A stretch of 64,000 nucleotides of DNA from JAJYTL01 sp046705265 (GCA_046705265.1 JBJKQL010000127.1:52991-116990), one strand, 5' to 3'; positions 38,509 through 48,373 are shown, numbered from the stretch's first letter. Notes: generated by a model not told the origin, from the letters alone. Translations and numbers: made by a program.

Positions 38509-39342
38509 ATGCGCAATTTCACGCCGGATACCTTGACGGAGGCGGCCGTAGCGCGGCTTTCGGGCTGCAGCGATACCCGTTTCAAGGAAATCATGGAGAG
38601 CCTCATCCGGCATCTCCACGCCTTCGTGCGCGAGGTAAAGCTGAACGAGGAGGAATGGTTCGAGGGCATCCAATTCCTCACCGCCACGGGGCAGAAATGC
38701 GACCGCGACCGCCAGGAGGTCATCCTGCTCTCGGATGTGCTTGGGGTCTCCATGATGGTCGATGCCTTGAGCCACGGCAAACCTTCAGGCGCAACGGAAT
38801 CAACCGTGCTCGGGCCGTTCTATATTCCGGGTGCCCCCGAGCTTGCGACCGGCGCCAATATCGCGTATGGCTCGCCCGGCGAGCCGACCGAAGTCTCCGG
38901 CCACGTGTTTGATCGCGACGGCAAGCCCATCGCGGACGCCGTGCTCGACGTGTGGCAAACTGCAACGAACGGGCTCTACAGCATCCAGGACCCCGAACAG
39001 GATCGTTATAATTTGCGCGGCCGGTTCCGCACCGGCCCCGACGGACGCTACGCCTTCCGCACAGTCAAGCCGGTGAGCTATCCGGTGCCGACGGACGGCC
39101 CGGTTGGGCGCATATTGGATGCCATGGGCCGCCACCCGCACCGCCCTGCCCATATTCATTTCATCGTCTCGGCGCCGGGCCATCAGACTCTCACCACCCA
39201 CATTTTTGCGGACGGCGATCCCTATCTCGACACCGATGTTGTCTTCGCGGTGAAGAACTCGCTGGTCGTCGATTTCAAGCCAAAGGCCGATGGCAAGGGC
39301 CTAGCCGCCGTTTACGACTTTGTGTTGGCGCCGAGCCACTGA
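38509..39342 (+). CDS. Intradiol ring-cleavage dioxygenase (hydroxyquinol/catechol 1,2-dioxygenase family)
   Basis: This non-haem Fe(III) enzyme opens catechol-type rings between the two hydroxyls. The 277-residue protein has the N-terminal helical dimerisation domain (QFLTATGQKCDRDRQEV) and the catalytic beta-sandwich. The iron ligands are tyrosine in NGLYSIQD, tyrosine in KPVSYPVPTDGP, and two histidines in RHPHRPAHIHF. The N-terminal block is close to hydroxyquinol 1,2-dioxygenases, so that substrate is my first choice. AGAGG stands just before the ATG. No maleylacetate reductase is adjacent. The PcaR-like IclR regulator is 13 kb away. Confidence 0.9.
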   Translation: MRNFTPDTLTEAAVARLSGCSDTRFKEIMESLIRHLHAFVREVKLNEEEWFEGIQFLTATGQKCDRDRQEVILLSDVLGVSMMVDALSHGKPSGATESTVLGPFYIPGAPELATGANIAYGSPGEPTEVSGHVFDRDGKPIADAVLDVWQTATNGLYSIQDPEQDRYNLRGRFRTGPDGRYAFRTVKPVSYPVPTDGPVGRILDAMGRHPHRPAHIHFIVSAPGHQTLTTHIFADGDPYLDTDVVFAVKNSLVVDFKPKADGKGLAAVYDFVLAPSH

Positions 39343-39596
39343 GACGAGCCATTGAGAAAAGCGCCCCCGATTCTTGGACAAACGACATCGGCAGGCCATC
39401 CAACGGCCCGTTCTTTTCTACCCCGCCGCGAAGAACACCGATTGGGTCGAAGCAAGGAATCGCGAGGCGGCCGCCGCGCTTTATGACGGTCTGTTTCGTG
39501 ATTGACCGATCATCCTTCGATAAGCCATGCCCCTGCGGCAAATATCCCGTTTTTGCGCCGAAACGAAAATCTGGAGAGCGCTTTTACGCCACCACC
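39343..39596. other. Intergenic region with a short ORF fragment
   Basis: In 39356-39505 a plus frame ends with AIQRPVLFYPAAKNTDWVEA and a further AAAALYDGLFRD before TGA. It has no clear start and may be a gene remnant. The rest is unremarkable. Confidence 0.3.
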
Positions 39597-40265
39597 TCAG
39601 AATGCTTTGCGCACGGTGAGGTTGAAGCGGTATGGGCCGCTCAAGGGATGCTCGCCCGCTTTCAGTGGCGCGACGCCGTGAAATACGCGCCGTGCCGACC
39701 CACCCCAGACCACCACGTCGCCGTTTGAGAGTCCGATCCGGCGCGGTCGATCGGCGCGGCGTGAACCACCGAAAAGAAACGTCGCCGGAAGGCCAAGAGA
39801 AACCGAAACGATGGGAGCGGTGAAATCCTGCTCGTCGATATCCTGATGAAGCGAGAGCCGGGCCCCTGGCTCATAGCGGTTGACCAAGCAGGCATCGGGC
39901 GTGAAACCGGGAAAACCCGCAATCGCGGCGGCGCGCATCGCGAGATCCTCAAAGACATCCGGCATCGCCGGCCAAGGCCGGCCACTCAAGGGATCCAAAA
40001 CATCATAGCGGTAGCTTCGCTGGTCGGTGATCCAGCCCGCGGCACCGCAATTCGTCATCGCCACCGACATGCGGTATCCACCCGGCGTGACCATGTGCCG
40101 GAACGGCGCGACCTCTGCCACGTCAAGGATCGCCGCCACGAGCTCCGGCGCCAAAGCCGCAGCGAATCCGCGAAGCAGCATGGCACCTTCCGTCAGCGTC
40201 TGGCTCCGCGCCTTCGCCTGTTCATCGGCCGCGAAACGATCCCTCCTTGGCAAGGCCGCCATCAT
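39597..40265 (-). CDS. alkB: Alpha-ketoglutarate-dependent DNA repair dioxygenase AlkB
   Basis: AlkB oxidatively removes 1-methyladenine and 3-methylcytosine lesions. The 222-residue protein has the iron ligands in LSLHQDIDE (His-x-Asp) and RRVFHGVAPL (His), and the 2-oxoglutarate-binding arginines in PYRFNLTVR. The substrate loop is CLVNRYEPGARLSLH. The ATG at 40265 stands five bases after the ada stop, so the genes are translationally close. The frame is open to 40319 within ada but the family sequence starts near here. Induction with ada is inferred. Confidence 0.95.
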   Translation of the reverse strand: MMAALPRRDRFAADEQAKARSQTLTEGAMLLRGFAAALAPELVAAILDVAEVAPFRHMVTPGGYRMSVAMTNCGAAGWITDQRSYRYDVLDPLSGRPWPAMPDVFEDLAMRAAAIAGFPGFTPDACLVNRYEPGARLSLHQDIDEQDFTAPIVSVSLGLPATFLFGGSRRADRPRRIGLSNGDVVVWGGSARRVFHGVAPLKAGEHPLSGPYRFNLTVRKAF

Positions 40266-40270
40266 CGTCT

Positions 40271-41350
40271 TCAGCCGGCCTCGCGGTCGAGAAGCGCGCG
40301 TTTCCGCACAATACCCCAACGATAGCCTGAAAGCGCGCCGTCACTGCGCACCACGCGATGGCAGGGAATGGCGACCGCGATGCGGTTCTCCGCGCAGGCC
40401 CGCGCCACCGCGCGCGCGGCCTTGGGTGCCCCAATCCGCTCGGCGATCTCCGTATAACTGACCGTCGCGCCCGGCGGAATATCGCGCAACGCCTGCCAAA
40501 CCCGTTGCTGGAATGCGGTGCCCTGAATGTCGAGCGGGAGCGCGAGGCCAAGCCGCGGTGCTTCGACAAAGCCTACCGCCTTGGCAACCCATGCCTCGAA
40601 CGCTGCTTCGCCGCCGATGAGCTTTGCCTTGGGAAAACGATCCTGCAGATCGTGCACCAGCACTTGTGGATCGTCACCGAGAGAGATCGCACATATTCCC
40701 TTTTCCGTCGCCGCGACCAGTATGGCACCGAGCGTGCAAGCCCCGACCGCGAAGCGAATAGCCGCTCCGGCACCGCCGGCGCGAAAGCAGGTCGGTGTCA
40801 TGCCAAGGAGATGAGAGGAAGCGGCATAGAACCTGCCGCTCGAATTGAAGCCGGCACCATAGATCGCGGCCGTTACCGTCCGGCTTCGCGGCAACTCGGC
40901 GCGTAACCGCCGAGCGCGCGCCGCTGCGCCATAGGCTCTTGGTGTCAGCCCCATCACCGCTTTGAAGACACGGTGGAAATGAAACCGGCTGAGGCCAGAG
41001 GCGGCGGCCAAGGCGTCAAGACTTGGAGTTTCCTCCGCCGTCTCCATCATGCGGCAAGCCCGACCGACCACCTCCGCATAGGGCTGGTCCCGGGCCATAT
41101 CCGGCCGGCAACGCTTGCAGGGACGAAATCCCGCGCACTCAGCTTCCGCGGGGCTTTGATGAAAGCGCACGTTCTCACGCCGGGCGCGGCGCGCGGCGCA
41201 GGACGGCCGGCAATAGACCCCGGTGGTGCGCACGGAATAATAGAAAATCCCGTCCGCCGCCGGATTGCGGTCAATCACCGCCGCCCAGCGATCTTCGTCA
41301 CTCGTAAAAAGCGAGGTGGTTTGGGTTCCCTCGACCGGCATGAAGGCCAT
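40271..41350 (-). CDS. ada: Bifunctional Ada: transcriptional activator / O6-methylguanine-DNA methyltransferase
   Basis: Ada removes methyl groups from DNA phosphotriesters and O6-methylguanine and, once methylated, activates repair genes. The 359-residue protein has the N-terminal zinc domain with cysteines 47, 51, 78 and 81 (VYCRPSC, FRPCKRCRP). An AraC-type helix-turn-helix region follows (about 95-175, with LSRFHFHRVFKAVMGLTP). The methyltransferase domain comes last, with active-site cysteine in AIPCHRVV. AAGGAG precedes the ATG at 41350. An Ada-box-like sequence is about 85 bp upstream. alkB follows. Confidence 0.96.
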   Translation of the reverse strand: MAFMPVEGTQTTSLFTSDEDRWAAVIDRNPAADGIFYYSVRTTGVYCRPSCAARRARRENVRFHQSPAEAECAGFRPCKRCRPDMARDQPYAEVVGRACRMMETAEETPSLDALAAASGLSRFHFHRVFKAVMGLTPRAYGAAARARRLRAELPRSRTVTAAIYGAGFNSSGRFYAASSHLLGMTPTCFRAGGAGAAIRFAVGACTLGAILVAATEKGICAISLGDDPQVLVHDLQDRFPKAKLIGGEAAFEAWVAKAVGFVEAPRLGLALPLDIQGTAFQQRVWQALRDIPPGATVSYTEIAERIGAPKAARAVARACAENRIAVAIPCHRVVRSDGALSGYRWGIVRKRALLDREAG

Positions 41351-41433
41351 GATCTTACTCCTTTCCAAGGTCCGTGACGACAGGCTTGCCACTGCCGATC
41401 TTGGCGAAACGAGAATACGAATCACTCCGGTTC

Positions 41434-41446
41434 TTGCGGCGCAATT
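41434..41446 (-). promoter_or_regulatory. Ada-box-like operator upstream of ada
   Basis: On the minus strand AATTGCGCCGCAA fits AAT-N6-GCAA, the arrangement in the E. coli ada promoter. TATTCT follows 16 bases later as a possible -10, placing the box at the -35 position. It lies 84 bp upstream of the ada ATG. Confidence 0.5.
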
Positions 41447-41456
41447 GCCGCCGCAC

Positions 41457-41945
41457 TCAGACCCTCTCCGCCTTCTTCTGCTGCCAATCCGCTAGGATCT
41501 GCCGGGCATCATTCGTTTCCGGATCCATCGCCGAGGCGTGGCGCGGTTGCCTTGCGGTCAGCTCGATCACGTAACCGTTCGGATCACGAAAATAGATCGA
41601 GTGGATGAAGCCGTGGTCAATGACGCCCCGCACCTCCTGTCCCTCGGCCTTGCCCTTCTCCAACATGCTAAAGAGCGTCGGCTCGTCTACTTCGAGAGCG
41701 ATATGAAGATCGAAATCATGCTGATCCTTGAACACGAACGGCCGGTCCGGAGCTTCGAAAAAGGCCAAAAACGAGTCGTTATCCATCCGAAAAAAGATAT
41801 GCAATACATCGGTGCGGCGGCCGGTCTTGGTCTCCTTGATGGTAAGCGCACCGGCAAACGGAAGACCGAGGAAATCCTCATAGAAACGCCGGGTTTCCTC
41901 GGAATCGCGGCAGCGGTAGGCATTGTGGTGTAGACCCCTGATCAT
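41457..41945 (-). CDS. VOC (glyoxalase/bleomycin resistance) family protein
   Basis: The 162-residue protein is a two-module VOC fold. The metal-ligand positions are histidine in GLHHNAYRC, histidine in DLHIALEV and glutamate in NGYVIELTA. Catalysis could be ring cleavage, isomerisation or simple binding; the substrate cannot be read from the sequence. The ATG at 41945 has GGAG upstream. The longer open frame to 42428 is not family-like. The gene is upstream of ada on the same strand, but the ada promoter elements lie between. PPK2 is divergent. Confidence 0.88.
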   Translation of the reverse strand: MIRGLHHNAYRCRDSEETRRFYEDFLGLPFAGALTIKETKTGRRTDVLHIFFRMDNDSFLAFFEAPDRPFVFKDQHDFDLHIALEVDEPTLFSMLEKGKAEGQEVRGVIDHGFIHSIYFRDPNGYVIELTARQPRHASAMDPETNDARQILADWQQKKAERV

Positions 41946-42092
41946 CGCATCCGTCTCCTTACCTGAGCTTGCAACTTGGCAGAGCCTGTCACTTTTTAGC
42001 ATATAGGGTGCAAAATGGTGCCCAAGAGGTTCCGTCGTTTCGGCTGCCGTGCTCGGCCTGCGGTCAGAGGCATGCCAGAATAGGAGGAAAAA

Positions 42093-42971
42093 ATGAAAAT
42101 CGAGCCTGTGGATTTCCGTGTCGCCGAAGGCGCCAAGGTGGCGCTCAAGAAATGGCCGACCCAGGTCAAGCCGATCTATAAATCGAAGGCGGAATACGAG
42201 ACCCTGCTGCAATCCCATATCGGTGAACTGAGCCAGCTTCAGCACCTTCTTTACGCCGCCGACCGTCATGCCCTTCTTCTCGTGTTCCAGGCTATGGACG
42301 CAGCCGGGAAAGACGGGGCCATCAAGCACGTGATGTCGGGAGTCAATCCTCAGGGGTGCCAAGTGTTTAGCTTCAAGCACCCGAGCGCCACCGAATTGCA
42401 GCACGATTTTCTCTGGCGCACGATCCAATGTCTGCCGGAGCGCGGTCGAATCGGCATCTTCAACCGCTCCTATTACGAAGAGGTGTTAATCGTTCGCGTG
42501 CATCCCGAGATATTGAAGAGCGAAGGCGTTCCTGACGGCGAACATAACGAAAAGACCATCTGGTCGGAGCGCTATCGCTCCATCATCGATCTAGAGAACC
42601 ATTTGCATCGTAATGGAACGCGCATCGTCAAATTCTTCCTTCATCTGTCGAAGGAGGAGCAACGCAAGCGCTTTCTTGCCCGCATCGACGAACCGCAAAA
42701 GAACTGGAAATTCAGTCTCGCCGACATCACTGAACGGCAGTTCTGGAAAGACTACATGACGGCCTACGAAGCCTGCTTGAGCGCCACCAGCACGCGTACG
42801 GCACCATGGTACGTTATCCCGGCCGACGACAAGGAAAACGCCCGACTGATCATTTCCGAGATTGTGCTCGACGCGCTGCGGTCCTTGAAGCTCGCCTACC
42901 CGAAGCCCGACGCCGCGCGACTCAAAGAGTTGAAAGCGATTCGTCGCCGACTTGCCCAATCAGAGCGCTGA
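42093..42971 (+). CDS. ppk2: Polyphosphate kinase 2 (PPK2) family protein
   Basis: PPK2 enzymes transfer phosphate from polyphosphate to nucleotides. The 292-residue protein has the Walker A motif [15 protein letters not shown] near residue 66, Walker [11 protein letters not shown], and lid-region arginines in [12 protein letters not shown]. Similarity of [19 protein letters not shown] to the shorter PPK2 class suggests it phosphorylates NMP or NDP with polyphosphate. GGAGG precedes the ATG. It is divergent from the VOC gene and convergent to the malic enzyme gene. Confidence 0.94.
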   Translation: MKIEPVDFRVAEGAKVALKKWPTQVKPIYKSKAEYETLLQSHIGELSQLQHLLYAADRHALLLVFQAMDAAGKDGAIKHVMSGVNPQGCQVFSFKHPSATELQHDFLWRTIQCLPERGRIGIFNRSYYEEVLIVRVHPEILKSEGVPDGEHNEKTIWSERYRSIIDLENHLHRNGTRIVKFFLHLSKEEQRKRFLARIDEPQKNWKFSLADITERQFWKDYMTAYEACLSATSTRTAPWYVIPADDKENARLIISEIVLDALRSLKLAYPKPDAARLKELKAIRRRLAQSER

Positions 42972-43011
42972 ACGCGATGCGTAGCGAACACGCCGCGAGA
43001 TGTCATCCGCC

Positions 43012-44754
43012 CTAGCCTTGCACCTCGGCAATGACGCGGGTCGGTCCGGGCGCGACAACCCGGCGGAATTCAGGATAGGCCGGCTCCCAGATCTTGGCCT
43101 CGATCGCAGCCTCCAAGCTTTCCAGCGCGCTTGGTAGGGCCAGTCTCTCTGCCTGGGCCTGCCGCGCAACGGCAACGGCAACAAGGAATGAAATGCGGCG
43201 CAATTCCACCAAGGGTGGAAACAAATTTCCCTTTGGGTCCGTTTTAGCCGGCGAGAGATCGGCGAGCGCGCGCGCTGCGGCAAGGAACATGCCGTCCGAT
43301 ATATGGCGCGCCTTGGCGGCAATCGCGCCAAGGCCAATGCCCGGATAAATGTAGGCATTGTTGGTCTGATCGATGCGGAAGGACCTGCCGTCACGCTGGA
43401 TCGCGGGCATCGGGCTACCGACGCCGATCACAGCCCTCCCCTCGGTCCAGGCCATCAGATCCGCAGCCATTGCCTCCGAACGCGACGTCGGATTCGACAA
43501 CGGAAAGATGATCGGCCGCTCCACATATCCGACCATCTCACGAATGATCGCCTCCGAAAAAGCCCCAGCTTGGCTCGACGTGCCGATAAGGACGGTGGGA
43601 CGCACGTTCCGCACGACCTCGGCAAGACCGATATGTCCTTTCGAGCTCTTGGCCCAGCCAGCGATCCGGGTCGCCGGCTGGGCGAAATCCGCCTGAAAAG
43701 GCTGCATGTTCGGCGTGCCCTCAACCAATAGGCCATCGCGATCGATCAGGTAAAAGCGGCTTTTCGCTTCCGCTTCCGGCATGCCCGTCTCCACCATGGC
43801 GCGGAGCAGCAGGGCGCTGATTCCAGTACCGGCCGAGCCAGCACCGAGCACCGCGATCCGCTGCTCCTTCAAAGGCACGCCGGTCACGTTGATCGCGCTG
43901 AGCAGGGCTCCGACCGCAACCGCCGCCGTTCCCTGGATATCGTCGTTGAAGGTGCAGAGCTGGTTGCGATAGCGCGCCAACGTTCGGTTCGCGTTGCCAG
44001 TCGCGAAGTCTTCCCAGTGGAGAAGAACATGGGGCCAGCGCTCGCGCACAGCAGAGACGAAGGCATCAATGAATTCATCATACTCCGGCCCACGCACGCG
44101 TTCATGCTTCCAGCCGATATAAACCGGATCGGCCAAGTTCTCCTCGTTATCGGTGCCAACGTCGAGAAGAACGGGCAGCGTCGTGCAGGGGTGGAGTCCC
44201 GCGCAGGCAGTGTAGAGCGCGAGCTTCCCGATCGATATCCCGATGCCACCCGCGCCTTGATCTCCGAGACCGAGAATACGCTCGCCGTCGCTCACAACTA
44301 TGACATCCACGCGGTCGAAACGCGGCTCGGCCAGAATGCGGCGGATGCGTTCCTTCTGCGGCATGCTGAGGAATATGCCCCGCGGCTTGCGAAAGATGTG
44401 ACTGAAGCGCTGGCAACCGAGGCCAACCGTCGGCGTATAGACGATGGGCATCATCTCCTCGATGTTGCGCGTGAGGAGCGCGTAGAACAGAACTTCGTTG
44501 GTATCCTGAAGTCCGCGCAGGAATACGTATTTTTCGAGATCGTCGCTAAGCGCGCGGAACGCCCGCAAGCGCCGGCTGACCTGAAGATCGATGGTCGTGA
44601 CATGCGGCGGTAACAAGCCATGCAGACCGAATTCATCGCGTTCGGCGTCTGTGAAGGCGGTGCCTTTGTTGAGTAAAGGATCGTTCAAAAGCTCGTAGCC
44701 ACTGAGCGAGGTCTCTACGTATCGCCGAAGGCTCGTCGACGTCCTCGATGACAT
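43012..44754 (-). CDS. NAD-dependent malic enzyme
   Basis: This enzyme oxidatively decarboxylates malate to pyruvate. The 580-residue protein belongs to the large malic enzyme form. Catalytic tyrosine is in MPIVYTPTVG, the catalytic lysine region and metal site are around GLGDQGAGGIGISIGK and LCTFNDDIQGTAA, and the nucleotide-binding motif is AVLGAGSAGTGISALLL. The start is the ATG at 44754 (SSRTSTSLRRY follows). The frame continues to 45012 with low-quality sequence. It may feed pyruvate while the nearby 3-hydroxyacyl-CoA dehydrogenase works on acyl-CoA. Confidence 0.93.
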   Translation of the reverse strand: MSSRTSTSLRRYVETSLSGYELLNDPLLNKGTAFTDAERDEFGLHGLLPPHVTTIDLQVSRRLRAFRALSDDLEKYVFLRGLQDTNEVLFYALLTRNIEEMMPIVYTPTVGLGCQRFSHIFRKPRGIFLSMPQKERIRRILAEPRFDRVDVIVVSDGERILGLGDQGAGGIGISIGKLALYTACAGLHPCTTLPVLLDVGTDNEENLADPVYIGWKHERVRGPEYDEFIDAFVSAVRERWPHVLLHWEDFATGNANRTLARYRNQLCTFNDDIQGTAAVAVGALLSAINVTGVPLKEQRIAVLGAGSAGTGISALLLRAMVETGMPEAEAKSRFYLIDRDGLLVEGTPNMQPFQADFAQPATRIAGWAKSSKGHIGLAEVVRNVRPTVLIGTSSQAGAFSEAIIREMVGYVERPIIFPLSNPTSRSEAMAADLMAWTEGRAVIGVGSPMPAIQRDGRSFRIDQTNNAYIYPGIGLGAIAAKARHISDGMFLAAARALADLSPAKTDPKGNLFPPLVELRRISFLVAVAVARQAQAERLALPSALESLEAAIEAKIWEPAYPEFRRVVAPGPTRVIAEVQG

Positions 44755-45394
44755 TACGCGCACCCTTTTCCTATGCACCCTGGAACAATACACCAATCCC
44801 CCTGCCCTTGCAGACCCACGGCGATCAAGGAAGTCACCAGCGGAGACGAAAACAACTCTCATACGTTGGAGACATTCCAGTTTCGAGACGTGAATTAAAG
44901 CCGGAACCGTATCGTTCCCGCCGAGGCTCGCCCGTTCCGGATCGACGTTCCATCGCCCCTCTTTGGCGCATCGGCGATCCCGACACAAGCGAAAGAGGGT
45001 GCCGGCGAACAAAATCTAGCCATTCCGCATGCTGCCGACCGGTCCGAGGACCAAATTTCCGGCGCCTTACTGGGCGGCGGCATCGTCCAGGCGGAACAAA
45101 CGTGCCGCTTGGCTTCGACAAGCCGACGGCAACGTTGATAGCGGATCGTTACCCCATCGTCGGTCGGATCGACCATCGCGCCGATGCATTTGGCCACAGA
45201 TACCGGTGTCTTACTTTCTCTTCTTGCCTGATATGGCGGGCGCGCCTATGCAAGACAAGTTGCCACGAATAGGGATATCGGTTTTCGCGATGCGCCCTCG
45301 CTCCGATAACCGCGCGGGTCGTCTTCTGAAAACGATCCTGCGGCCGGAGAAATTGCGGCGCCCATCCAAGATCAGCAAACCAAGGAGAAAGTAC
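44755..45394. other. Intergenic region between malic enzyme and 3-hydroxyacyl-CoA dehydrogenase
   Basis: About 640 bp lies between divergent genes. Frames here are short and arginine-rich and give no recognisable product. It must contain both promoters, but I found no clear operator or hairpin. Confidence 0.5.
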
Positions 45395-46279
45395 ATGGTC
45401 GAACGTATGGGTATCATTGGTGCAGGACAAATGGGGGGCGGCATCGCACATGTCGCCGCGCTGGCAGGCATCGCGGTGCGCCTCGTCGATGTCGGCGCTG
45501 AAGCGCTGGCGCGCGGCTTGACCACCATCGAGACCACGCTCAAGCGTCAGGTCACGCGCAATAAATTGGGGGAGGCAGACGCCAAGGCGGCGCTTGCCCG
45601 CATCGCCACGGGAACCGATCTATCCCAGCTTGGCGACTGCGACGTCGTCATCGAATGCGCGACGGAAAACGTCGCCGTCAAGCAAAACATCTTACGCCAG
45701 GTGGCGAATATCCTTCCGTCCAAAAGTTTGATGCTGACGAATACTTCATCGATTTCGATAACCATGCTCGCGACGGCTTCAGGCCGACCGGAAAAGTTTA
45801 TGGGCATGCATTTCATGAATCCAGTCCCTGTCATGCAGCTGGTGGAGCTGGTGCGCGGCATCGCGACCGAGGACACGACGTATCAGACCGTCCATGGGCT
45901 TGCCCTCAAGCTCGGAAAGACGCCGGTGGAGGCAATGGACTTCCCCGGTTTTATCGTGAACCGCATTCTCCTGCCCATGATCAACGAGGCCGTCTATGCA
46001 TTGCACGAAGGCGTGGGCTCGGTCGAATCCATCGACACGGCGATGAAACTTGGTGCGAATCATCCTATGGGACCGCTCGCGCTCGCCGATTTCATCGGCC
46101 TCGATACCTGTCTTGCGATCATGCAGGTCCTCCATCACGATCTTGGCGACACCAAATACCGGCCCTGCCCGCTTTTGACGAAATATGTCGAGGCCGGATG
46201 GCTCGGACGCAAGACGCAACGCGGATTCTACGACTATCGCGGGGAGATGCCAGTTCCGGAACGAGCGCGTCTCCGTTAG
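45395..46279 (+). CDS. 3-hydroxybutyryl-CoA / 3-hydroxyacyl-CoA dehydrogenase
   Basis: This NAD(P)-dependent enzyme interconverts 3-hydroxyacyl-CoA and acetoacetyl-type CoA. The 294-residue protein has the Rossmann motif [15 protein letters not shown], catalytic-region [12 protein letters not shown] (histidine), and the C-terminal dimer motif [14 protein letters not shown]. It is a stand-alone form, as in butanoate or polyhydroxybutyrate-related pathways. AAGGAG stands before the ATG at 45395. The frame upstream to 45029 is not family-like. No thiolase or enoyl-CoA hydratase is adjacent. Confidence 0.95.
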   Translation: MVERMGIIGAGQMGGGIAHVAALAGIAVRLVDVGAEALARGLTTIETTLKRQVTRNKLGEADAKAALARIATGTDLSQLGDCDVVIECATENVAVKQNILRQVANILPSKSLMLTNTSSISITMLATASGRPEKFMGMHFMNPVPVMQLVELVRGIATEDTTYQTVHGLALKLGKTPVEAMDFPGFIVNRILLPMINEAVYALHEGVGSVESIDTAMKLGANHPMGPLALADFIGLDTCLAIMQVLHHDLGDTKYRPCPLLTKYVEAGWLGRKTQRGFYDYRGEMPVPERARLR

Positions 46280-46337
46280 AGGCGAACCGCCGGCACCAAA
46301 ACGGAGCCCGCGATGGCAGGCTCCCTGTCGCGGCCGA

Positions 46338-46619
46338 TCAGCGAACCTCGACGCCCTTCCAGAAAGCGACCCGGCCTTGGATTTCGGCAGCGGCCGGCTT
46401 CGGTGTCCTGTAATACCAAGCGGCATCGGGGTTTGCCTTGCCATCGACGACGAGCGTGTAATACTCTGCCGTCCCCTTCCATGGGCAGACGGTGGTCGTC
46501 GTGCTTGGCCGGAGATAGAGGGCGTGCACAGCCTTCAATGGGAAATAGTGGTTGCCCTCGACCACCACGGTGTCACCTGATTCCGCGATAACGGCTCCAT
46601 TCCAAACCGCTTTTATCAT
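46338..46619 (-). CDS. DUF427 domain protein
   Basis: This 93-residue protein is a single DUF427 domain. It starts MIKAVWNGAVIAES and carries YLRPSTTTTVCPWKG followed by AEYYTLVVDGK and AAWYYRTPKPAA. The ATG at 46619 has GGAAG six bases upstream. The frame continues to 46856 and encodes a protein-like but unrelated stretch. Function of the domain is unknown. It converges with the 3-hydroxyacyl-CoA dehydrogenase gene. Confidence 0.88.
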   Translation of the reverse strand: MIKAVWNGAVIAESGDTVVVEGNHYFPLKAVHALYLRPSTTTTVCPWKGTAEYYTLVVDGKANPDAAWYYRTPKPAAAEIQGRVAFWKGVEVR

Positions 46620-47383
46620 GGCCATCTTCCACACCCCAAGCTTGCCGCTATTTCGATTCGCGTTCTGCAAGGGCCAGAGCTTCATGAGCTGAAGCACCGC
46701 CTTCGCCTGTTCAGATTGGGCGGTCATACCGTTCGAATAGCAATACGCCGCGAGAATAAAGGCAAGGACATTTGTCTGCCCTCTCGGCATCAATGTGCCG
46801 AGCGCGTTAAACGGCATCCTCGTTGCGGCGACATACTGGGTACCCGAAACGCTCAAGGCCTTCTGCTATGGCGACAGAATTGCGGACGCCAAAGACGAAC
46901 AACCGCGGAATCGCCAGAGCCCGGACAACGGGGCGCCACCCCCGACCCCAGCTGTAGGCGATCCCGAGATTCTCCTGTCGCTCTCCTTCCCATGGCCCGA
47001 GTCCCCCTGCGCGCTGGATACCTGCGCCAAGCTCCTGCCGGCGATCCCCGCGATGTGGCCGGAAAAGGCGTGACGGATTGGCCCGCCTTTTGTTTGTAAG
47101 CCTCCGATTCTTCACTCCCGGCGATGTATGGCAAAGGGGCACGGCCGTTCTATCGCCTTGTTGGCATGGCGCTAAATCCGCGAACGAGTGACATCGCGCC
47201 TATCATCGGTGCATTATTGGGCGTAGCGTCGCGGCACTGGCGGTTTTGATGCTTGCTGTTGCCTGGAAGGCGCCGGCCTTGTCGCCGATTGCAGGCGTCT
47301 CGACTGCAGCTGGTTCTGGGAGAATTCATGACGATGCCAGCCAATCGCGACGAATCTCGTGGAACTTTGCCGGCGGTGCGGCG
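46620..47383. other. Region without an assigned gene
   Basis: About 760 bp separates the DUF427 gene and the divergent hydrolase gene. A plus frame at 46795-47073 (92 residues, proline-rich, ending AIPAMWPEKA) and the minus extension upstream of DUF427 (with ILAAYCYSNGMTAQSEQAK) both look partly protein-like. Neither has a clear ribosome site or a known family. Possibly decayed genes. Confidence 0.4.
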
Positions 47384-48343
47384 ATGAACGAGCGTTCAAC
47401 CCCACCGGAATATTTGGCCGTGCGCGCCGCCGCACCCGAGTGGTTCCGCTGGGCGATATCGCGCCCGGCGGAAGACCGCTTCGTCGAGGTCGAGCAATGC
47501 CCGATCCATTATCTTCTGTGGCCAAACGACGCCAGGCCGGAGGCCGGCCGTGGTCTTCTCTTCGTCCACGGCGGCGGCGCTCATGCAAACTGGTGGCGCT
47601 TCATCGCACCTTATTTCACCCGTGACTTCCGCGTCGCAGCGCTCGATCTTTCCGGCATGGGGGATAGCGGCCGCCGGCCGCTTTACAGCTCCCAAATCCG
47701 CGCCGAGGAAATGCGGGGCGTTATTGCTGACGGCGGCCTCGGGCCACATCCCTTCGTCGTCGGCCACAGCTTTGGCGGCTTCATGACAATGAAATTCTGC
47801 GCCAAATACGGCGACACTATTGGCGGCGCGGTGATTGTCGATTCACCAATCCGCTCACCGGAAGAAGAAGCGCGTAACCCGCATCGGCCCCGGGTCGGCC
47901 GCAACAAACGAATTTATGAGACCTTTGATCAGGCACTGGCGCGTTTCCGCCTGATGCCGGAGCAAGCCTGTGACAATTCGTTCCTTGTCGAGTTCATCGG
48001 CCGCCATTCCTTAATGGTTGTTGACTCAGGCTGGACCTGGAAGTTCGACCAAGATGTGCTGGGGGCTCGGCGCTTCGGCGAGCCGTTCCGAGAATACCTC
48101 AAGGCGGTACGGTGCCGGGCCGCGCTAATCTTCGGCGAAAAGAGCAAACTGGTCTCGCGGGACACCGCTTCCTATATGTCGTCCCTGATGGGGCCCGAGG
48201 CGCCGATCGTCGAGGTGCCTGAGGCGCAACACCATGTCATGCTCGACCAGCCCCTCGCCTTCGTCGCCGCGCTTCGCATGCTGCTCGAAAGCTGGATACG
48301 CACGGAACCGCTCGATGCCCAGGAGACGGCGCCAAGCCCCTGA
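47384..48343 (+). CDS. Alpha/beta hydrolase
   Basis: The 319-residue protein has the alpha/beta hydrolase fold. The oxyanion motif is LLFVHGGGAHANWW, the nucleophile serine is in VVGHSFGGFM, and the catalytic histidine is in PEAQHHVMLDQP. A cap-domain insert lies between about residues 155 and 240. The start is the ATG at 47384; the frame extends to 47246 with unrelated residues. It has no signal peptide. The substrate is unknown; esterase or C-C hydrolase activity is possible. Confidence 0.88.
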   Translation: MNERSTPPEYLAVRAAAPEWFRWAISRPAEDRFVEVEQCPIHYLLWPNDARPEAGRGLLFVHGGGAHANWWRFIAPYFTRDFRVAALDLSGMGDSGRRPLYSSQIRAEEMRGVIADGGLGPHPFVVGHSFGGFMTMKFCAKYGDTIGGAVIVDSPIRSPEEEARNPHRPRVGRNKRIYETFDQALARFRLMPEQACDNSFLVEFIGRHSLMVVDSGWTWKFDQDVLGARRFGEPFREYLKAVRCRAALIFGEKSKLVSRDTASYMSSLMGPEAPIVEVPEAQHHVMLDQPLAFVAALRMLLESWIRTEPLDAQETAPSP

Positions 48344-48351
48344 CTCGGCCG

Positions 48352-48372
48352 ACCGAGCGAGGAAGGCTCGGT
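48352..48372 (+). terminator. Hairpin after the alpha/beta hydrolase gene
   Basis: ACCGAGC pairs with GCTCGGT around a 7-base loop and is followed by TTC. The U run is short. It sits between the convergent hydrolase and response regulator genes, so it may act in either direction. Confidence 0.4.
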
Positions 48373-48373
48373 T

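Noticed and set aside
37990..38775. 261-residue minus frame across the cyclase-dioxygenase gap
   Set aside because: Half is antisense to the intradiol dioxygenase, and no domain or ribosome site supports it.
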